64,000 nucleotides of DNA from an uncultured Allomuricauda sp. (GTDB lineage Bacteria; Bacteroidota; Bacteroidia; Flavobacteriales; Flavobacteriaceae). Each line of letters starts with the position of its first letter. Within the stretch, counting starts at the first letter, position 1. Location of the stretch: the NCBI RefSeq assembly GCF_947499695.1, contig NZ_CANMPQ010000006.1:1-64000 (forward strand), written 5' to 3'. The translations under genes were made by a program, and so were the position numbers. The notes under the pieces are model-generated. The model ran no database searches, was not told the origin of the DNA, and worked only from the letters and a program-made list of their open reading frames with translations. Below, one piece after another: positions 1 to 9,606 of the stretch.

Positions 1-3000
1 CCTTGGTTTCCATCTGGACCTTGCAGTCCTGCTGGTCCCTGGTTTCCGTCAGGTCCTTGGTTCCCATCGGGTCCTTGATTTCCGACAGGGCCTTGGTTCC
101 CATCCGGTCCTTGCAGTCCCACTGGACCTTGGTTCCCATCCGGTCCTTGCAGTCCTACTGGACCTTGATTTCCATCAGGTCCTTGGTTTCCATCTGGTCC
201 TTGGTTCCCATCCGGTCCTTGAAGTCCTACTGGTCCCTGGTTTCCATCGGGTCCCTGGTTTCCATCTGGACCTTGGTTTCCGTCAGGTCCCTGGTTCCCA
301 TCCGGTCCTTGCAGTCCTACTGGACCTTGATTCCCATCAGGTCCTTGGTTCCCATCCGGTCCTTGAAGTCCTACTGGTCCCTGGTTCCCATCGGGTCCCT
401 GGTTCCCATCGGGTCCCTGGTTTCCTATTGGCCCCTGTGGTCCTTGGTTTCCGTCAGGTCCTTGCAGTCCTACTGGACCTTGATTTCCATCAGGTCCTTG
501 GTTTCCATCTGGTCCTTGGTTCCCATCCGGTCCTTGAAGTCCTACTGGTCCCTGGTTTCCATCGGGTCCCTGGTTTCCATCTGGACCTTGGTTTCCGTCA
601 GGTCCCTGGTTCCCATCCGGTCCTTGATTTCCTACTGGTCCCTGTGGACCTTGGTTTCCGTCAGGTCCTTGCAGTCCCACTGGACCTTGGTTCCCATCCG
701 GTCCTTGCAGTCCTACTGGACCTTGATTTCCATCAGGTCCTTGGTTCCCATCCGGTCCTTGAAGTCCTACTGGTCCCTGGTTCCCATCGGGTCCCTGGTT
801 TCCTATTGGCCCTTGTGGCCCCTGGTTCCCATCGGGTCCTTGGTTCCCATCGGGTCCCTGGTTCCCATCCGGTCCTTGAAGTCCTACTGGTCCCTGGTTT
901 CCGTCTGGTCCTTGGTTCCCATCCGGTCCTTGAAGTCCTACTGGTCCCTGGTTTCCATCGGGTCCCTGGTTTCCATCTGGACCTTGGTTTCCGTCGGGTC
1001 CCTGGTTCCCATCCGGTCCTTGAAGTCCTACTGGTCCCTGTGGACCTTGGTTTCCGTCAGGTCCTTGCAGTCCCACTGGACCTTGGTTCCCATCCGGTCC
1101 TTGCAGTCCTACTGGACCTTGATTTCCATCGGGTCCCTGGTTTCCTATTGGCCCTTGTGGCCCCTGGTTCCCATCGGGTCCTTGGTTCCCATCGGGTCCC
1201 TGGTTCCCATCCGGTCCTTGAAGTCCTACTGGTCCCTGGTTTCCGTCTGGTCCTTGGTTCCCATCCGGTCCTTGAAGTCCTACTGGTCCCTGGTTTCCAT
1301 CGGGTCCCTGGTTTCCATCTGGACCTTGGTTTCCGTCAGGTCCCTGGTTCCCATCCGGTCCTTGATTTCCTACTGGTCCCTGTGGACCTTGGTTTCCGTC
1401 AGGTCCTTGCAGTCCCACTGGACCTTGGTTCCCATCCGGTCCTTGCAGTCCATCTGGACCTTGGTTCCCATCGGGTCCCTGGTTACCGTCAGGTCCTTGG
1501 TTCCCATCCGGTCCTTGATTTCCTATTGGTCCCTGTGGTCCCTGGTTCCCATCTGGCCCCTGGTTTCCATCGGGTCCTTGATTTCCTACTGGTCCCTGTG
1601 GTCCTTGGTTTCCGTCAGGTCCTTGCAGTCCTACTGGACCTTGATTTCCATCAGGTCCCTGGTTTCCATCTGGTCCTTGGTTTCCATCTGGTCCTTGGTT
1701 CCCATCCGGTCCTTGAAGTCCTACTGGTCCCTGGTTTCCATCGGGTCCCTGGTTTCCATCTGGACCTTGGTTTCCGTCAGGTCCCTGGTTCCCATCCGGT
1801 CCTTGATTTCCTACTGGTCCCTGTGGACCTTGGTTTCCGTCAGGTCCTTGGTTCCCATCTGGCCCCTGGTTTCCATCGGGTCCTTGATTTCCTACTGGTC
1901 CCTGTGGTCCTTGGTTTCCGTCAGGTCCTTGCAGTCCCACTGGACCTTGGTTCCCATCCGGTCCTTGCAGTCCTACTGGACCTTGATTTCCATCAGGTCC
2001 TTGGTTTCCATCTGGTCCTTGGTTCCCATCCGGTCCTTGAAGTCCTACTGGTCCCTGGTTTCCATCGGGTCCCTGGTTTCCATCTGGACCTTGGTTTCCG
2101 TCAGGTCCCTGGTTCCCATCGGGTCCCTGGTTTCCTATTGGCCCTTGTGGCCCCTGGTTCCCATCGGGTCCTTGGTTTCCATCAGGCCCTTGGTTCCCAT
2201 CCGGTCCTTGATTTCCTATTGGTCCCTGTGGTCCCTGGTTCCCATCTGGCCCCTGGTTTCCATCGGGTCCTTGATTTCCTACTGGTCCCTGTGGTCCTTG
2301 GTTTCCGTCAGGTCCTTGCAGTCCTACTGGACCTTGATTTCCATCAGGTCCTTGATTTCCGACAGGACCTTGGTTCCCATCGGGTCCTTGGTTCCCATCC
2401 GGTCCTTGAAGTCCTACTGGTCCTTGTGGTCCCTGGTTCCCACCCGGTCCTTGATTTCCTATTGGTCCCTGTGGCCCTTGGTTCCCATCCGGTCCCTGGT
2501 TCCCATCCGGTCCTTGAAGTCCTACTGGTCCTTGTGGTCCCTGGTTCCCATCTGGCCCTTGATTTCCTATTGGTCCCTGTGGCCCTTGGTTTCCATCCGG
2601 TCCTTGCAGTCCATCTGGACCTTGGTTACCATCGGGTCCCTGGTTACCGTCAGGTCCCTGGTTTCCATCGGGTCCCTGGTTTCCATCTGGACCTTGCAGT
2701 CCTGCTGGTCCCTGGTTTCCGTCAGGTCCTTGGTTCCCATCGGGTCCTTGATTTCCGACAGGACCTTGGTTCCCATCGGGTCCCTGGTTTCCGTCAGGTC
2801 CTTGGTTTCCATCTGGACCTTGCAGTCCTATTGGTCCTTGGTTCCCATCGGGTCCTTGGTTCCCATCCGGTCCTTGCAGTCCCACTGGACCTTGATTCCC
2901 ATCCGGTCCTTGCAGTCCTACTGGACCTTGATTTCCATCAGGTCCTTGGTTTCCATCAGGTCCCTGGTTTCCGTCTGGACCTTGATTTCCTATTGGTCCT

Positions 3001-4817
3001 TGGTTCCCATCGGGTCCTTGGTTTCCGTCAGGTCCCTGGTTCCCATCTGGTCCTTGGTTCCCATCGGGTCCCTGGTTTCCATCTGGACCTTGATTTCCTA
3101 TTGGTCCCTGTGGTCCTTGGTTCCCATCCGGTCCTTGCAGTCCGACTGGACCTTGCAATCCTACCGGTCCTTGCGGTCCCTGGTTTCCGTCAGGTCCCTG
3201 GTTTCCGTCAGGACCTTGATTTCCTATTGGTCCCTGTGGTCCTTGGTTCCCATCAGGTCCCTGGTTCCCATCGGGTCCTTGATTTCCTATTGGTCCCTGT
3301 GGACCTTGGTTTCCGTCAGGTCCTTGGTTCCCATCCGGTCCTTGAAGTCCTACTGGTCCCTGATTTCCGTCAGGTCCCTGGTTCCCATCGGGTCCTTGAA
3401 GTCCTACTGGCCCTTGGTTTCCGTCAGGTCCCTGGTTTCCATCGGGTCCCTGGTTTCCGTCAGGTCCTTGGTTTCCGTCAGGTCCTTGATTTCCTATTGG
3501 TCCCTGTGGTCCTTGGTTCCCATCGGGTCCTTGAAGTCCGACTGGACCTTGCAATCCTACCGGTCCTTGTGGTCCTTGGTTCCCGTCCGGTCCTTGGTTT
3601 CCATCTGGTCCTTGGTTCCCATCGGGACCTTGATTTCCTACTGGACCTTGGTTCCCATCAGGTCCTTGGTTTCCATCAGGTCCTTGCAGTCCCACTGGCC
3701 CTTGATTTCCTATTGGTCCCTGTGGACCTTGGTTCCCGTCAGGTCCTTGAAGTCCTACTGGTCCCTGTGGTCCTTGGTTCCCATCGGGTCCCTGGTTCCC
3801 ATCCGGTCCTTGCAGTCCTACTGGACCTTGGTTCCCGTCAGGTCCTTGATTTCCTACTGGTCCCTGTGGCCCTTGGTTCCCATCGGGTCCTTGGTTCCCA
3901 TCCGGTCCTTGAAGTCCTACTGGTCCCTGGTTCCCATCCGGTCCTTGGTTTCCGTCAGGACCTTGATTTCCTATTGGTCCCTGTGGTCCTTGGTTCCCAT
4001 CAGGTCCCTGGTTCCCATCGGGTCCCTGGTTTCCATCAGGTCCTTGGTTTCCATCTGGTCCTTGGTTCCCGTCGGGTCCTTGGTTCCCGTTAGGTCCCTG
4101 TGGCCCTTGGTTCCCGTCAGGTCCTTGATTTCCATCAGGTCCTTGGTTTCCATCTGGTCCTTGGTTTCCGTCAGGCCCTTGATTTCCTATTGGTCCCTGT
4201 GGTCCTTGGTTCCCATCCGGTCCTTGAAGTCCTACTGGTCCCTGGTTTCCATCAGGTCCTTGGTTTCCATCTGGTCCTTGGTTTCCATCTGGTCCCTGGT
4301 TCCCATCCGGTCCTTGCAGTCCTACTGGACCTTGGTTCCCGTCAGGTCCTTGATTTCCTATTGGTCCCTGTGGCCCTTGGTTTCCATCGGGTCCTTGAAG
4401 TCCTACTGGTCCCTGGTTCCCATCGGGTCCTTGGTTTCCGTCAGGCCCTTGATTTCCTATTGGTCCCTGTGGTCCTTGGTTCCCATCAGGTCCCTGGTTC
4501 CCATCGGGTCCTTGATTTCCTATTGGTCCCTGTGGTCCTTGGTTCCCATCGGGTCCCTGGTTTCCATCGGGCCCTTGGTTTCCATCCGGTCCTTGAAGTC
4601 CGACAGGCCCTTGATTTCCTATTGGTCCCTGTGGTCCTTGATTCCCGTCCGGTCCTTGGTTCCCATCGGGTCCTTGATTTCCGACAGGACCTTGGTTCCC
4701 ATCGGGTCCCTGGTTTCCGTCAGGTCCTTGAAGTCCTACTGGTCCCTGGTTTCCATCAGGCCCTTGGTTCCCATCGGGTCCTTGGTTTCCTATTGGTCCC
4801 TGTGGACCAACTGGACC
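1..4817 (-). repeat. Collagen-coding DNA repeat, 18-bp units with higher-order copies
   Basis: The DNA is an array of 18-bp units (two Gly-X-Y codon triplets, typically coding GPDGNQ) with scattered 9-bp half-units. Longer blocks are copied within it: the block beginning TTTCCTATTGGCCC at 799 recurs at 1141, an offset of 342 bp (19 units), and stays almost identical for over 200 bp. The block coding GPVGLQ flanked by GPDGNQ units recurs near 216, 529, 922, 1267, 1717 and 2031. The copies are nearly identical in the first 2.3 kb and more diverged from 2.3 to 4.8 kb, which suggests recent unequal recombination at the distal end. The array is coding, not a satellite. Confidence 0.9.
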
Positions 4818-5183
4818 TGTTAAATCTGGGGATGTAAATATTGTTATACCATTGTTCAGCACCGAAAAGGTGCCATTGCTGTTATCAACAAATGTTAGAT
4901 TGGAGTTATTTGATCCATCACATAGGTTTATCCATTGGCCTCCGTTAAAATAATGTACACATGAAGTGTCGGTATTGTAAACAACTGCACCATTTAATGG
5001 AGTGATGTTCTGCATCTGGGCCGACGTTAATCTGGTAAGCACTAATGCCTTGTTGGAACTTTCAAGTTCCAATATTGAGGTGGGGTCAATCGAATTCGGA
5101 TTTGTACCGACTTTGACTTGAGAAAGTGTTAAAAGGGGGCTAAGTGCTACAAAAAGATAAAGAAGTGACTTTAATTTCATCAT
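1..5183 (-). CDS. Giant collagen-like (Gly-X-Y) repeat surface protein, 3' end outside window
   Basis: Read on the minus strand from ATG at 5183 (a second ATG follows at once, 5180); the frame is open to the left edge, so at least 1,727 residues. Residues 1-22 form a Sec signal peptide (Lys-rich start, hydrophobic core, ending near LTLSQ). Residues 23-90 are a small domain with a VKVG start, an [15 protein letters not shown] core and two cysteines (C75, C88); the same domain starts the protein at 6513-8639. From residue 123 to the window edge every third residue is Gly: 535 triplets, mainly [12 protein letters not shown] and GPQ-GPx. No interruption or frame change is visible. Such repeats form collagen-like triple helices. 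The only charged residue in the repeat is Asp. No C-terminal domain is seen, so the mode of surface attachment is unknown; T9SS export is an inference from the neighbour. No gene symbol recognised. Confidence 0.85.
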   Translation of the reverse strand, partial: MMKLKSLLYLFVALSPLLTLSQVKVGTNPNSIDPTSILELESSNKALVLTRLTSAQMQNITPLNGAVVYNTDTSCVHYFNGGQWINLCDGSNNSNLTFVDNSNGTFSVLNNGITIFTSPDLTGPVGPQGPIGNQGPDGNQGPDGNQGPVGLQGPDGNQGPDGNQGPVGNQGPDGNQGPDGNQGPQGPIGNQGPVGLQGPDGNQGPDGNQGPDGNQGPQGPIGNQGPDGNQGPDGNQGPQGPIGNQGPDGNQGPDGNQGPVGLQGPDGNQGPQGPIGNQGPDGNQGPVGLQGPDGNQGPDGNQGPDGNQGPDGNQGPVGLQGPDGNQGPQGPIGNQGPDGNQGPDGNQGPDGNQGPDGNQGPQGPNGNQGPDGNQGPDGNQGPDGNQGPDGNQGPDGNQGPQGPIGNQGPDGNQGPDGNQGPVGLQGPDGNQGPDGNQGPQGPVGNQGPDGNQGPVGLQGPDGNQGPDGNQGPQGPVGLQGPDGNQGPQGPIGNQGPVGLQGPDGNQGPDGNQGPVGNQGPDGNQGPDGNQGPDGNQGPQGPVGLQGPVGLQGPDGNQGPQGPIGNQGPDGNQGPDGNQGPDGNQGPDGNQGPVGLQGPDGNQGPDGNQGPVGLQGPDGNQGPDGNQGPQGPIGNQGPDGNQGPDGNQGPQGPIGNQGPDGNQGPDGNQGPQGPVGLQGPVGLQGPDGNQGPQGPIGNQGPDGNQGPDGNQGPDGNQGPDGNQGPDGNQGPIGNQGPDGNQGPDGNQGPDGNQGPVGLQGPDGNQGPVGLQGPDGNQGPDGNQGPIGLQGPDGNQGPDGNQGPDGNQGPVGNQGPDGNQGPDGNQGPAGLQGPDGNQGPDGNQGPDGNQGPDGNQGPDGLQGPDGNQGPQGPIGNQGPDGNQGPQGPVGLQGPDGNQGPDGNQGPQGPIGNQGPGGNQGPQGPVGLQGPDGNQGPDGNQGPVGNQGPDGNQGPVGLQGPDGNQGPQGPVGNQGPDGNQGPDGNQGPQGPIGNQGPDGNQGPDGNQGPDGNQGPQGPIGNQGPDGNQGPDGNQGPDGNQGPDGNQGPVGLQGPDGNQGPDGNQGPDGNQGPVGLQGPDGNQGPVGLQGPDGNQGPQGPVGNQGPDGNQGPDGNQGPDGNQGPQGPVGNQGPDGNQGPDGNQGPDGNQGPDGNQGPVGLQGPDGNQGPDGNQGPDGNQGPDGNQGPVGLQGPDGNQGPQGPVGNQGPDGNQGPDGNQGPQGPIGNQGPDGNQGPDGNQGPDGNQGPDGLQGPDGNQGPVGLQGPDGNQGPQGPVGNQGPDGNQGPDGNQGPDGNQGPDGNQGPVGLQGPDGNQGPDGNQGPVGLQGPDGNQGPDGNQGPDGNQGPQGPIGNQGPDGNQGPVGLQGPDGNQGPVGLQGPDGNQGPQGPVGLQGPDGNQGPDGNQGPDGNQGPDGNQGPVGLQGPDGNQGPDGNQGPVGLQGPDGNQGPDGNQGPDGNQGPQGPIGNQGPDGNQGPVGLQGPDGNQGPDGNQGPVGLQGPDGNQGPVGLQGPDGNQGPQGPVGNQGPDGNQGPDGNQGPDGNQGPDGNQGPVGLQGPDGNQGPDGNQGPDGNQGPVGLQGPDGNQGPQGPIGNQGPDGNQGPDGNQGPVGLQGPDGNQGPDGNQGPVGLQGPDGNQGPDGNQGPDGNQGPDGNQGPVGLQGPDGNQGPDGNQGPDGNQGPVGLQGPDGNQGPVGLQGPDGNQGPVGNQGPDGNQGPDGNQGPAGLQGPDGNQ

Positions 5184-5344
5184 ACCTAGTTTGGATAACT
5201 TGTTAAAATTACCAGCGAGGTTGATGAAGTGCTAGTTTATGTTGTGTAGCTGCTTTATAATGTTGCAAACTACACTTAAGAGTCACTAAGGTATTATATT
5301 TTAGTTAATTAAGGGAAATGAATTGAAAAGAAATTCCTACAAAA

Positions 5345-6511
5345 CTACCTGTCAAGAAACAAAAATCCTTGATATTGAAGTTCCAAATCATTCAATGTTA
5401 CGAGATAATAATAGACTCCTTCAGGAAGTCCAATATCCTGGTTTAAAATGAAATTTCCAGTATTGGATTCGCCTCCAAATTCGTCTGTATAATTGATTTT
5501 TTCATAGACTTTTTGTCCAAATCGATTGAACAGTCGCAAACTATTGTTTGGAGAGTCTGACATACCATCAATAATCAGAAAATCATTAACTCCATCTCCA
5601 TTTGGACTTAGGAAATAATTTCCCAAAGTTGGATTGTTAACGGCGAATGTATCCGTAGGTAGAGGAATCGTACCAAACGTAATCGCTTCAAATTCACTTG
5701 GAACAAAGGTTTCGGAAGTAACAAATCCTTGGGATATATCACCACTTACCGCACTATTACCAATAATAACCCACTGATTTGCAGATTTACTCCACCCCAC
5801 AACAATAATGGCATCGCTGGTTGTATTAGGAATAGATCCCAAATCACTCCTTGGATTCCAACTGATGGTCACCCTGGCAGGAATATCGCTTTGGATTATC
5901 CAAAATTCCTTATCCGTGACGGTACCAATATCCCTTACTTTTTCATTTGTGTCGAAACTTTCTAGAATAGACGATGGATTGGAGGGATTTTCAAAAAAAT
6001 AAGCACAAAAGGCAGTTGGTGTTATCGCTTCCGAATCCAATAATAGGGGTCGTAATTGACTCTGGTCTCCTACCGGAAATGAGAAAAAGTCGCGATTGGT
6101 CATTGCGGCAAAACCAGAAACTTTGGAAGCATCATTTTCTCCAGTGAAAAAACCGGAATCCATAAAATTCAGATTTATGGCCCGGTTATTTTGCGGCGTA
6201 AGCACACTGCCATCAATAAAATTGGTGTTGTTGAGTACATTCACGGAAGTCTGTAAAAAGATGTTGCTTTGCACCATGAACTCAGCATCATTAAAGGTAG
6301 GAGGGATGTTTCCAAGCACTTGTACCACATTATTGCCATAAAAGCCAACCAAACCCTGGTTTTGGTCAAAAGCAGAATCGTTTATTAAATCTGTATGAAA
6401 ACCAATATTGCCATTGGTATGTATACGGATGTTACCATTGTTGTATAGTCCGGTTTGGGCTTGAACCAATCCGGTTATAAAGAAAAAGGATATGTATAAA
6501 CTTTTATTCAT
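5345..6511 (-). CDS. Secreted protein with C-terminal T9SS type B (gliding motility-associated) sorting domain
   Basis: 388 aa from ATG at 6511, one base after the stop of the upstream gene; a TTG-initiated form from 6523 would overlap that gene and spoil the signal peptide. Residues 1-18 (MNKSLYISFFFITGLVQAQ) are a Sec signal. The middle (about 20-295) shows no family I recognise but reads like a beta-rich exported ectodomain. The last 90 residues begin with the hallmark FLSPNGDGVNDF, followed by LRLFNRFGQKVYE and a final GVYYYLV...GFLFLDR strand, the type B (CHU_C/gliding motility C-terminal) signal for type IX secretion. It lies between two fibre-like genes in one transcription direction, so it may anchor or assemble them; that role is inferred. 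Confidence 0.85.
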   Translation of the reverse strand: MNKSLYISFFFITGLVQAQTGLYNNGNIRIHTNGNIGFHTDLINDSAFDQNQGLVGFYGNNVVQVLGNIPPTFNDAEFMVQSNIFLQTSVNVLNNTNFIDGSVLTPQNNRAINLNFMDSGFFTGENDASKVSGFAAMTNRDFFSFPVGDQSQLRPLLLDSEAITPTAFCAYFFENPSNPSSILESFDTNEKVRDIGTVTDKEFWIIQSDIPARVTISWNPRSDLGSIPNTTSDAIIVVGWSKSANQWVIIGNSAVSGDISQGFVTSETFVPSEFEAITFGTIPLPTDTFAVNNPTLGNYFLSPNGDGVNDFLIIDGMSDSPNNSLRLFNRFGQKVYEKINYTDEFGGESNTGNFILNQDIGLPEGVYYYLVTLNDLELQYQGFLFLDR

Positions 6512-6512
6512 A

Positions 6513-8639
6513 TTAAGGGGCAACTACTAAATATTGCCAGTTAGCATTTATTGCCGTTGGGACACCTCCAATGAATTCATAAATTTGAACTGAAAAAGTT
6601 GTTGCTCCTTGGCCAGTTAACTGTATCATAATTGGATTTCCAGGAGTGTTTTCTTCTACAGATAATTGAATAATTGAAGTTGCACTAATCAAAGGATTGT
6701 TAATGGTATATGCACCTAAAACTCCTGTTCCTGAAGCAACTTGACCTTTTTGGACAACCTGTTGGGCTAAAACCCAATCTGTTCCATTCCACTGCATCAA
6801 TTGTCCAGCTGTTGTACCATTAGCTAATTTGGGAAGCGTGACGGCGTCATTCGCAATTACTGTTGCGCTAGTGGGCCCAGTGACATCTCCAACGAGATTA
6901 TCAACGGAGAATGTTGTTCCCGTCAGGTTCAGTCCGGTCCCTGCGGCGTATGTTGTGTCACCGTCACCGTCCGCAATGTCGGCGGGAATGCTGGTGATGT
7001 TTGTCCAGTCCGGTGCTATGGCGGCATTGTCAACGGAGAATGTTGTTCCCGTCAGGCTCAGTCCGGTCCCTGCGGTGTATGTTGTGTCACCGTCACCGTC
7101 CGCAATGTCGGCGGGAATGCTGGTGATGTTTGCCCAGTCCGGTGCTATGGCGGCATTGTCAACGGAGAATGTTGTTCCCGTCAGGCTCAGTCCGGTCCCT
7201 GCGGCGTATGTTGTATCGTCGTCACCATCAGCTAATCCTAGAGGAACATTGATTAAGTTTGTGAAATCCCCATCATAAAAGGCACCACCATCTACTCCGC
7301 TGCTGATAATTAAATTTCCTGCATCACCACTGACAATAGTGGGTGAGGCGGCTATAATCTCTGCATCAACATATGCCTTTGTGGCTGCATCCTGTGGATC
7401 TGTTGGATCAACAACATTGGTTAGTTTGTTTGTACCAAGACTTACATCCGCTGCTGCCGCACCAAACCCGCTAAGTGGGATATTGACTTTGTCTAGTTTT
7501 GCATTGGTAACCCCATTATCCATAATCTGTACACCATTGGTCCCGTCTACTTCAATAGTTGTTCCATCAACATTGACTTCAAGATTCATGGCTACAAGCG
7601 CCGCATTGGGCTGTGTGCCAGAAATTGAACCATTGGTAGATGTTACATCTTCTCCCAAACTTGTTGCAAGATCTGATGCGTTTTGCCATTCGGCGTTTCC
7701 GAGAGCATCCGTCCCTAAAATTCTATTTGCTTCCGCAACTCCCGCAGTTCCAATCTTGTCTGTATTAATGGCATCATCGGCAATATCTGCCCTTGTTATT
7801 TGTCCATCTTGAACCTTATCACTTGTAATTGCATCCGCCGCCAATTTAATGTTGGTTACGGCCAAATTGGCTATGTCATCTGTATTAACATTTCCATCCT
7901 GAATTTTATCCGAAGTGACGGCATCTGCAGCCAATTCATCATTGTTTATTCCCCCGTCGCTAACATCTAGTGTAAACGGGTCGACATCCGTTCCCGCTCC
8001 TGAACGAACCAACGATCCTCCTGAAGTAGCATCCAATACTTCATTTCCAATTTCGCCATCAACTTCAGTAACGACCAAACCAGTTTCATCTACAAGAATC
8101 CATTCGTTACCATTCCATTGTAAAACTTCCCCCGTATTTTCTCCATCAGCAAGTTTATCGAATGTAATGGTTGCATCTTGCAACAATCCTCCAGTTACCG
8201 AACTTGGTTGAATATGAACATCCCCATTTATAGAAGTCGGAACAATATTATCTCCCGTGATTAGATTGACCTCAAAATTGTAATTGTCGTCCGTTTGTGT
8301 AACTACTACCGTGCTGTCCCTAGCAAATTGATTGAAAACAGCATTTGTACTTACCGTAAAGGAGTTGTCCAAGGCTTCACAAATATTGATCCAGTCCGTG
8401 CCATCGTAATAATGAATACATCCTTGGTCCGTATTATAGACCAGAGCTCCAGGCAATGGAGAAATGGTATTCATTTGAGCATCGCTTACCCGGGTAATTA
8501 CGAGTACTCTCGACGAACTTTCCAGCTCGAGTACTGATGAGGGGTCTAAAGCTTGTGGATTATCACCAATTTTTATCTGTCCCTTTAGGGAGCTGATCAT
8601 AAGTAGGCCAATGATCAAATGTATAATTCGCGTTTTCAC
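6513..8639 (-). CDS. Tail-fibre-like secreted repeat protein sharing the N-terminal domain of the collagen-like protein
   Basis: 708 aa from GTG at 8639 (MKTRIIHLIIGLLMISSLKGQ signal peptide); a TTG 13 codons upstream (8678) is possible but puts extra residues before the signal. Residues 21-90 repeat the N-terminal domain of the collagen-like protein two genes on (LELESS, TR, AQM, VYNTD, two Cys at 74 and 87). Then come low-complexity segments of D-x-I-x-x-x-x-I/V-T-x-x-K-L type (DDIANLAVTNIKL, TSDKVQDGQITRADI) like those of phage tail fibres and trimeric adhesins, and three 43-residue repeats containing DGDTTY.AGTGLSLTGTTFSVDN at about 470-580. The C terminus (about 620-708) is a compact beta-type end without a T9SS domain. 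It is first in the fibre operon. Confidence 0.8.
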   Translation of the reverse strand: MKTRIIHLIIGLLMISSLKGQIKIGDNPQALDPSSVLELESSSRVLVITRVSDAQMNTISPLPGALVYNTDQGCIHYYDGTDWINICEALDNSFTVSTNAVFNQFARDSTVVVTQTDDNYNFEVNLITGDNIVPTSINGDVHIQPSSVTGGLLQDATITFDKLADGENTGEVLQWNGNEWILVDETGLVVTEVDGEIGNEVLDATSGGSLVRSGAGTDVDPFTLDVSDGGINNDELAADAVTSDKIQDGNVNTDDIANLAVTNIKLAADAITSDKVQDGQITRADIADDAINTDKIGTAGVAEANRILGTDALGNAEWQNASDLATSLGEDVTSTNGSISGTQPNAALVAMNLEVNVDGTTIEVDGTNGVQIMDNGVTNAKLDKVNIPLSGFGAAAADVSLGTNKLTNVVDPTDPQDAATKAYVDAEIIAASPTIVSGDAGNLIISSGVDGGAFYDGDFTNLINVPLGLADGDDDTTYAAGTGLSLTGTTFSVDNAAIAPDWANITSIPADIADGDGDTTYTAGTGLSLTGTTFSVDNAAIAPDWTNITSIPADIADGDGDTTYAAGTGLNLTGTTFSVDNLVGDVTGPTSATVIANDAVTLPKLANGTTAGQLMQWNGTDWVLAQQVVQKGQVASGTGVLGAYTINNPLISATSIIQLSVEENTPGNPIMIQLTGQGATTFSVQIYEFIGGVPTAINANWQYLVVAP
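6901..7230 (-). repeat. 129-bp tandem repeat inside the tail-fibre-like gene
   Basis: The motif TCAACGGAGAATGTTG starts at 6901, 7030 and 7159, an exact 129-bp (43-codon) period, with two full copies and a partial third. The copies differ at only a few bases and are clearly more GC-rich than the flanks, consistent with recent expansion. Each unit encodes an AGTGLSLTGTTFSVDN block followed by a PDW.NITSIPADIADGDGD linker. Confidence 0.9.
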
Positions 8640-8856
8640 AGTGTTTGTTATTTGAGGATTTCCAAACGTAAACCGCAAAACTATTGATATGTTTCGATTA
8701 TTCTAATTATTACCGTCAAAATACCTTAGTTCAAAGGTGAACGGGAAAGAGGTTACCTGTGCTCCTCAGATAGAAATTAACAAAAGTTTAGAACCTCATT
8801 ATTTTTTTATGTGAGCTTCAAGGGTTTTCTTTAACTTCAACTAAACCTTTTCATTT

Positions 8857-9606
8857 ATGAAAAACCTATGGTTGATAGTATTTTTTGCTGCCTTCACAAC
8901 AACGGCAATTGCACAGGAGGCTAGACAGGCTCTACGTGGAAAGGTCCTCTATAGAGGATCTAATGTGCCGAATGAGAATGTTATTAATGCAACCGCTGAA
9001 ACGGCTACAATTACCAATGAGGATGGAGAATTTTTTATCATGGTAAAAGAAGGTGACCAATTGGTTTTTACCGCGGTGAATTATCAACTTGAGGTGGTTG
9101 AAATTACCTCAGAAATATTGCGTAACAATAGATTGGTTGTGGAAGTTACCGAGAAAGTTACCGAACTGGATGAAGTTGTAGTGAGTCCCGAAAACCAGCA
9201 AAAGTTTTTGGAGATGCAGAACGATGAATTCAAAGGTTTTGAATATGAAGTGGATCGTGGAACGGAAGTAGAAAATATTGCAATGTCAAGAGCGGAACGC
9301 GGTATGCGAGATGGAATCAATTTCGTCAATGTTTTTAAACTTCTTTATAAGTCACTGGCTAAGAAAAAAGGTGATGATGGTAAGACCGTCCCGTTGAAGG
9401 TAAGTGAAATACTTCGTCAAGTTTATGACGATGAATTTTTTGTGGTTGACCTAAAGCTTCCACAAGATAAAATTGATGCTTTTCTGATATATTGTGATGA
9501 TAAAGTACCTTCCAATACTTTGTTGCAAAAGGAAAATGAATTCCAGTTGATAGATTTTTTGGTTACCCACAGCAAAACCTATTTGTCTGAGCTGAATGAG
9601 GAATAA
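8857..9606 (+). CDS. Exported carboxypeptidase-like regulatory domain protein (first of a tandem pair)
   Basis: 249 aa with a signal peptide (MKNLWLIVFFAAFTTTAIAQ). Residues 25-115 match the carboxypeptidase-D regulatory-like fold seen at the N terminus of TonB-dependent barrels: LRGKVLYRG, ITNEDGEFFI, GDQLVFTAVNY and ELDEVVV. The rest is alpha-rich with no catalytic motif and ends in a segment (DLKLPQDKIDAFLIYCDD) also present in the next gene, which it overlaps by 11 bp. The two are diverged duplicates and likely translationally coupled. Function unknown; probably a periplasmic or outer-membrane-associated protein. Confidence 0.8.
   Translation: MKNLWLIVFFAAFTTTAIAQEARQALRGKVLYRGSNVPNENVINATAETATITNEDGEFFIMVKEGDQLVFTAVNYQLEVVEITSEILRNNRLVVEVTEKVTELDEVVVSPENQQKFLEMQNDEFKGFEYEVDRGTEVENIAMSRAERGMRDGINFVNVFKLLYKSLAKKKGDDGKTVPLKVSEILRQVYDDEFFVVDLKLPQDKIDAFLIYCDDKVPSNTLLQKENEFQLIDFLVTHSKTYLSELNEE

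Noticed and set aside
1..4817. CRISPR-like array
   Set aside because: The repeats are contiguous 18-bp coding units without unique spacers and keep an open collagen frame.
3..4837. Very long plus-strand open frames (1,606, 1,221 and 245 codons) opposite the collagen gene
   Set aside because: They are antisense shadows. The minus frame in the same codon phase gives Gly at every third residue, a signal peptide and a proper start, while the plus translations are low-complexity without any of these.
6829..8537. Plus-strand open frames opposite the tail-fibre-like gene
   Set aside because: Shadows of the repeat-rich minus gene; no signal peptide, start context or family.
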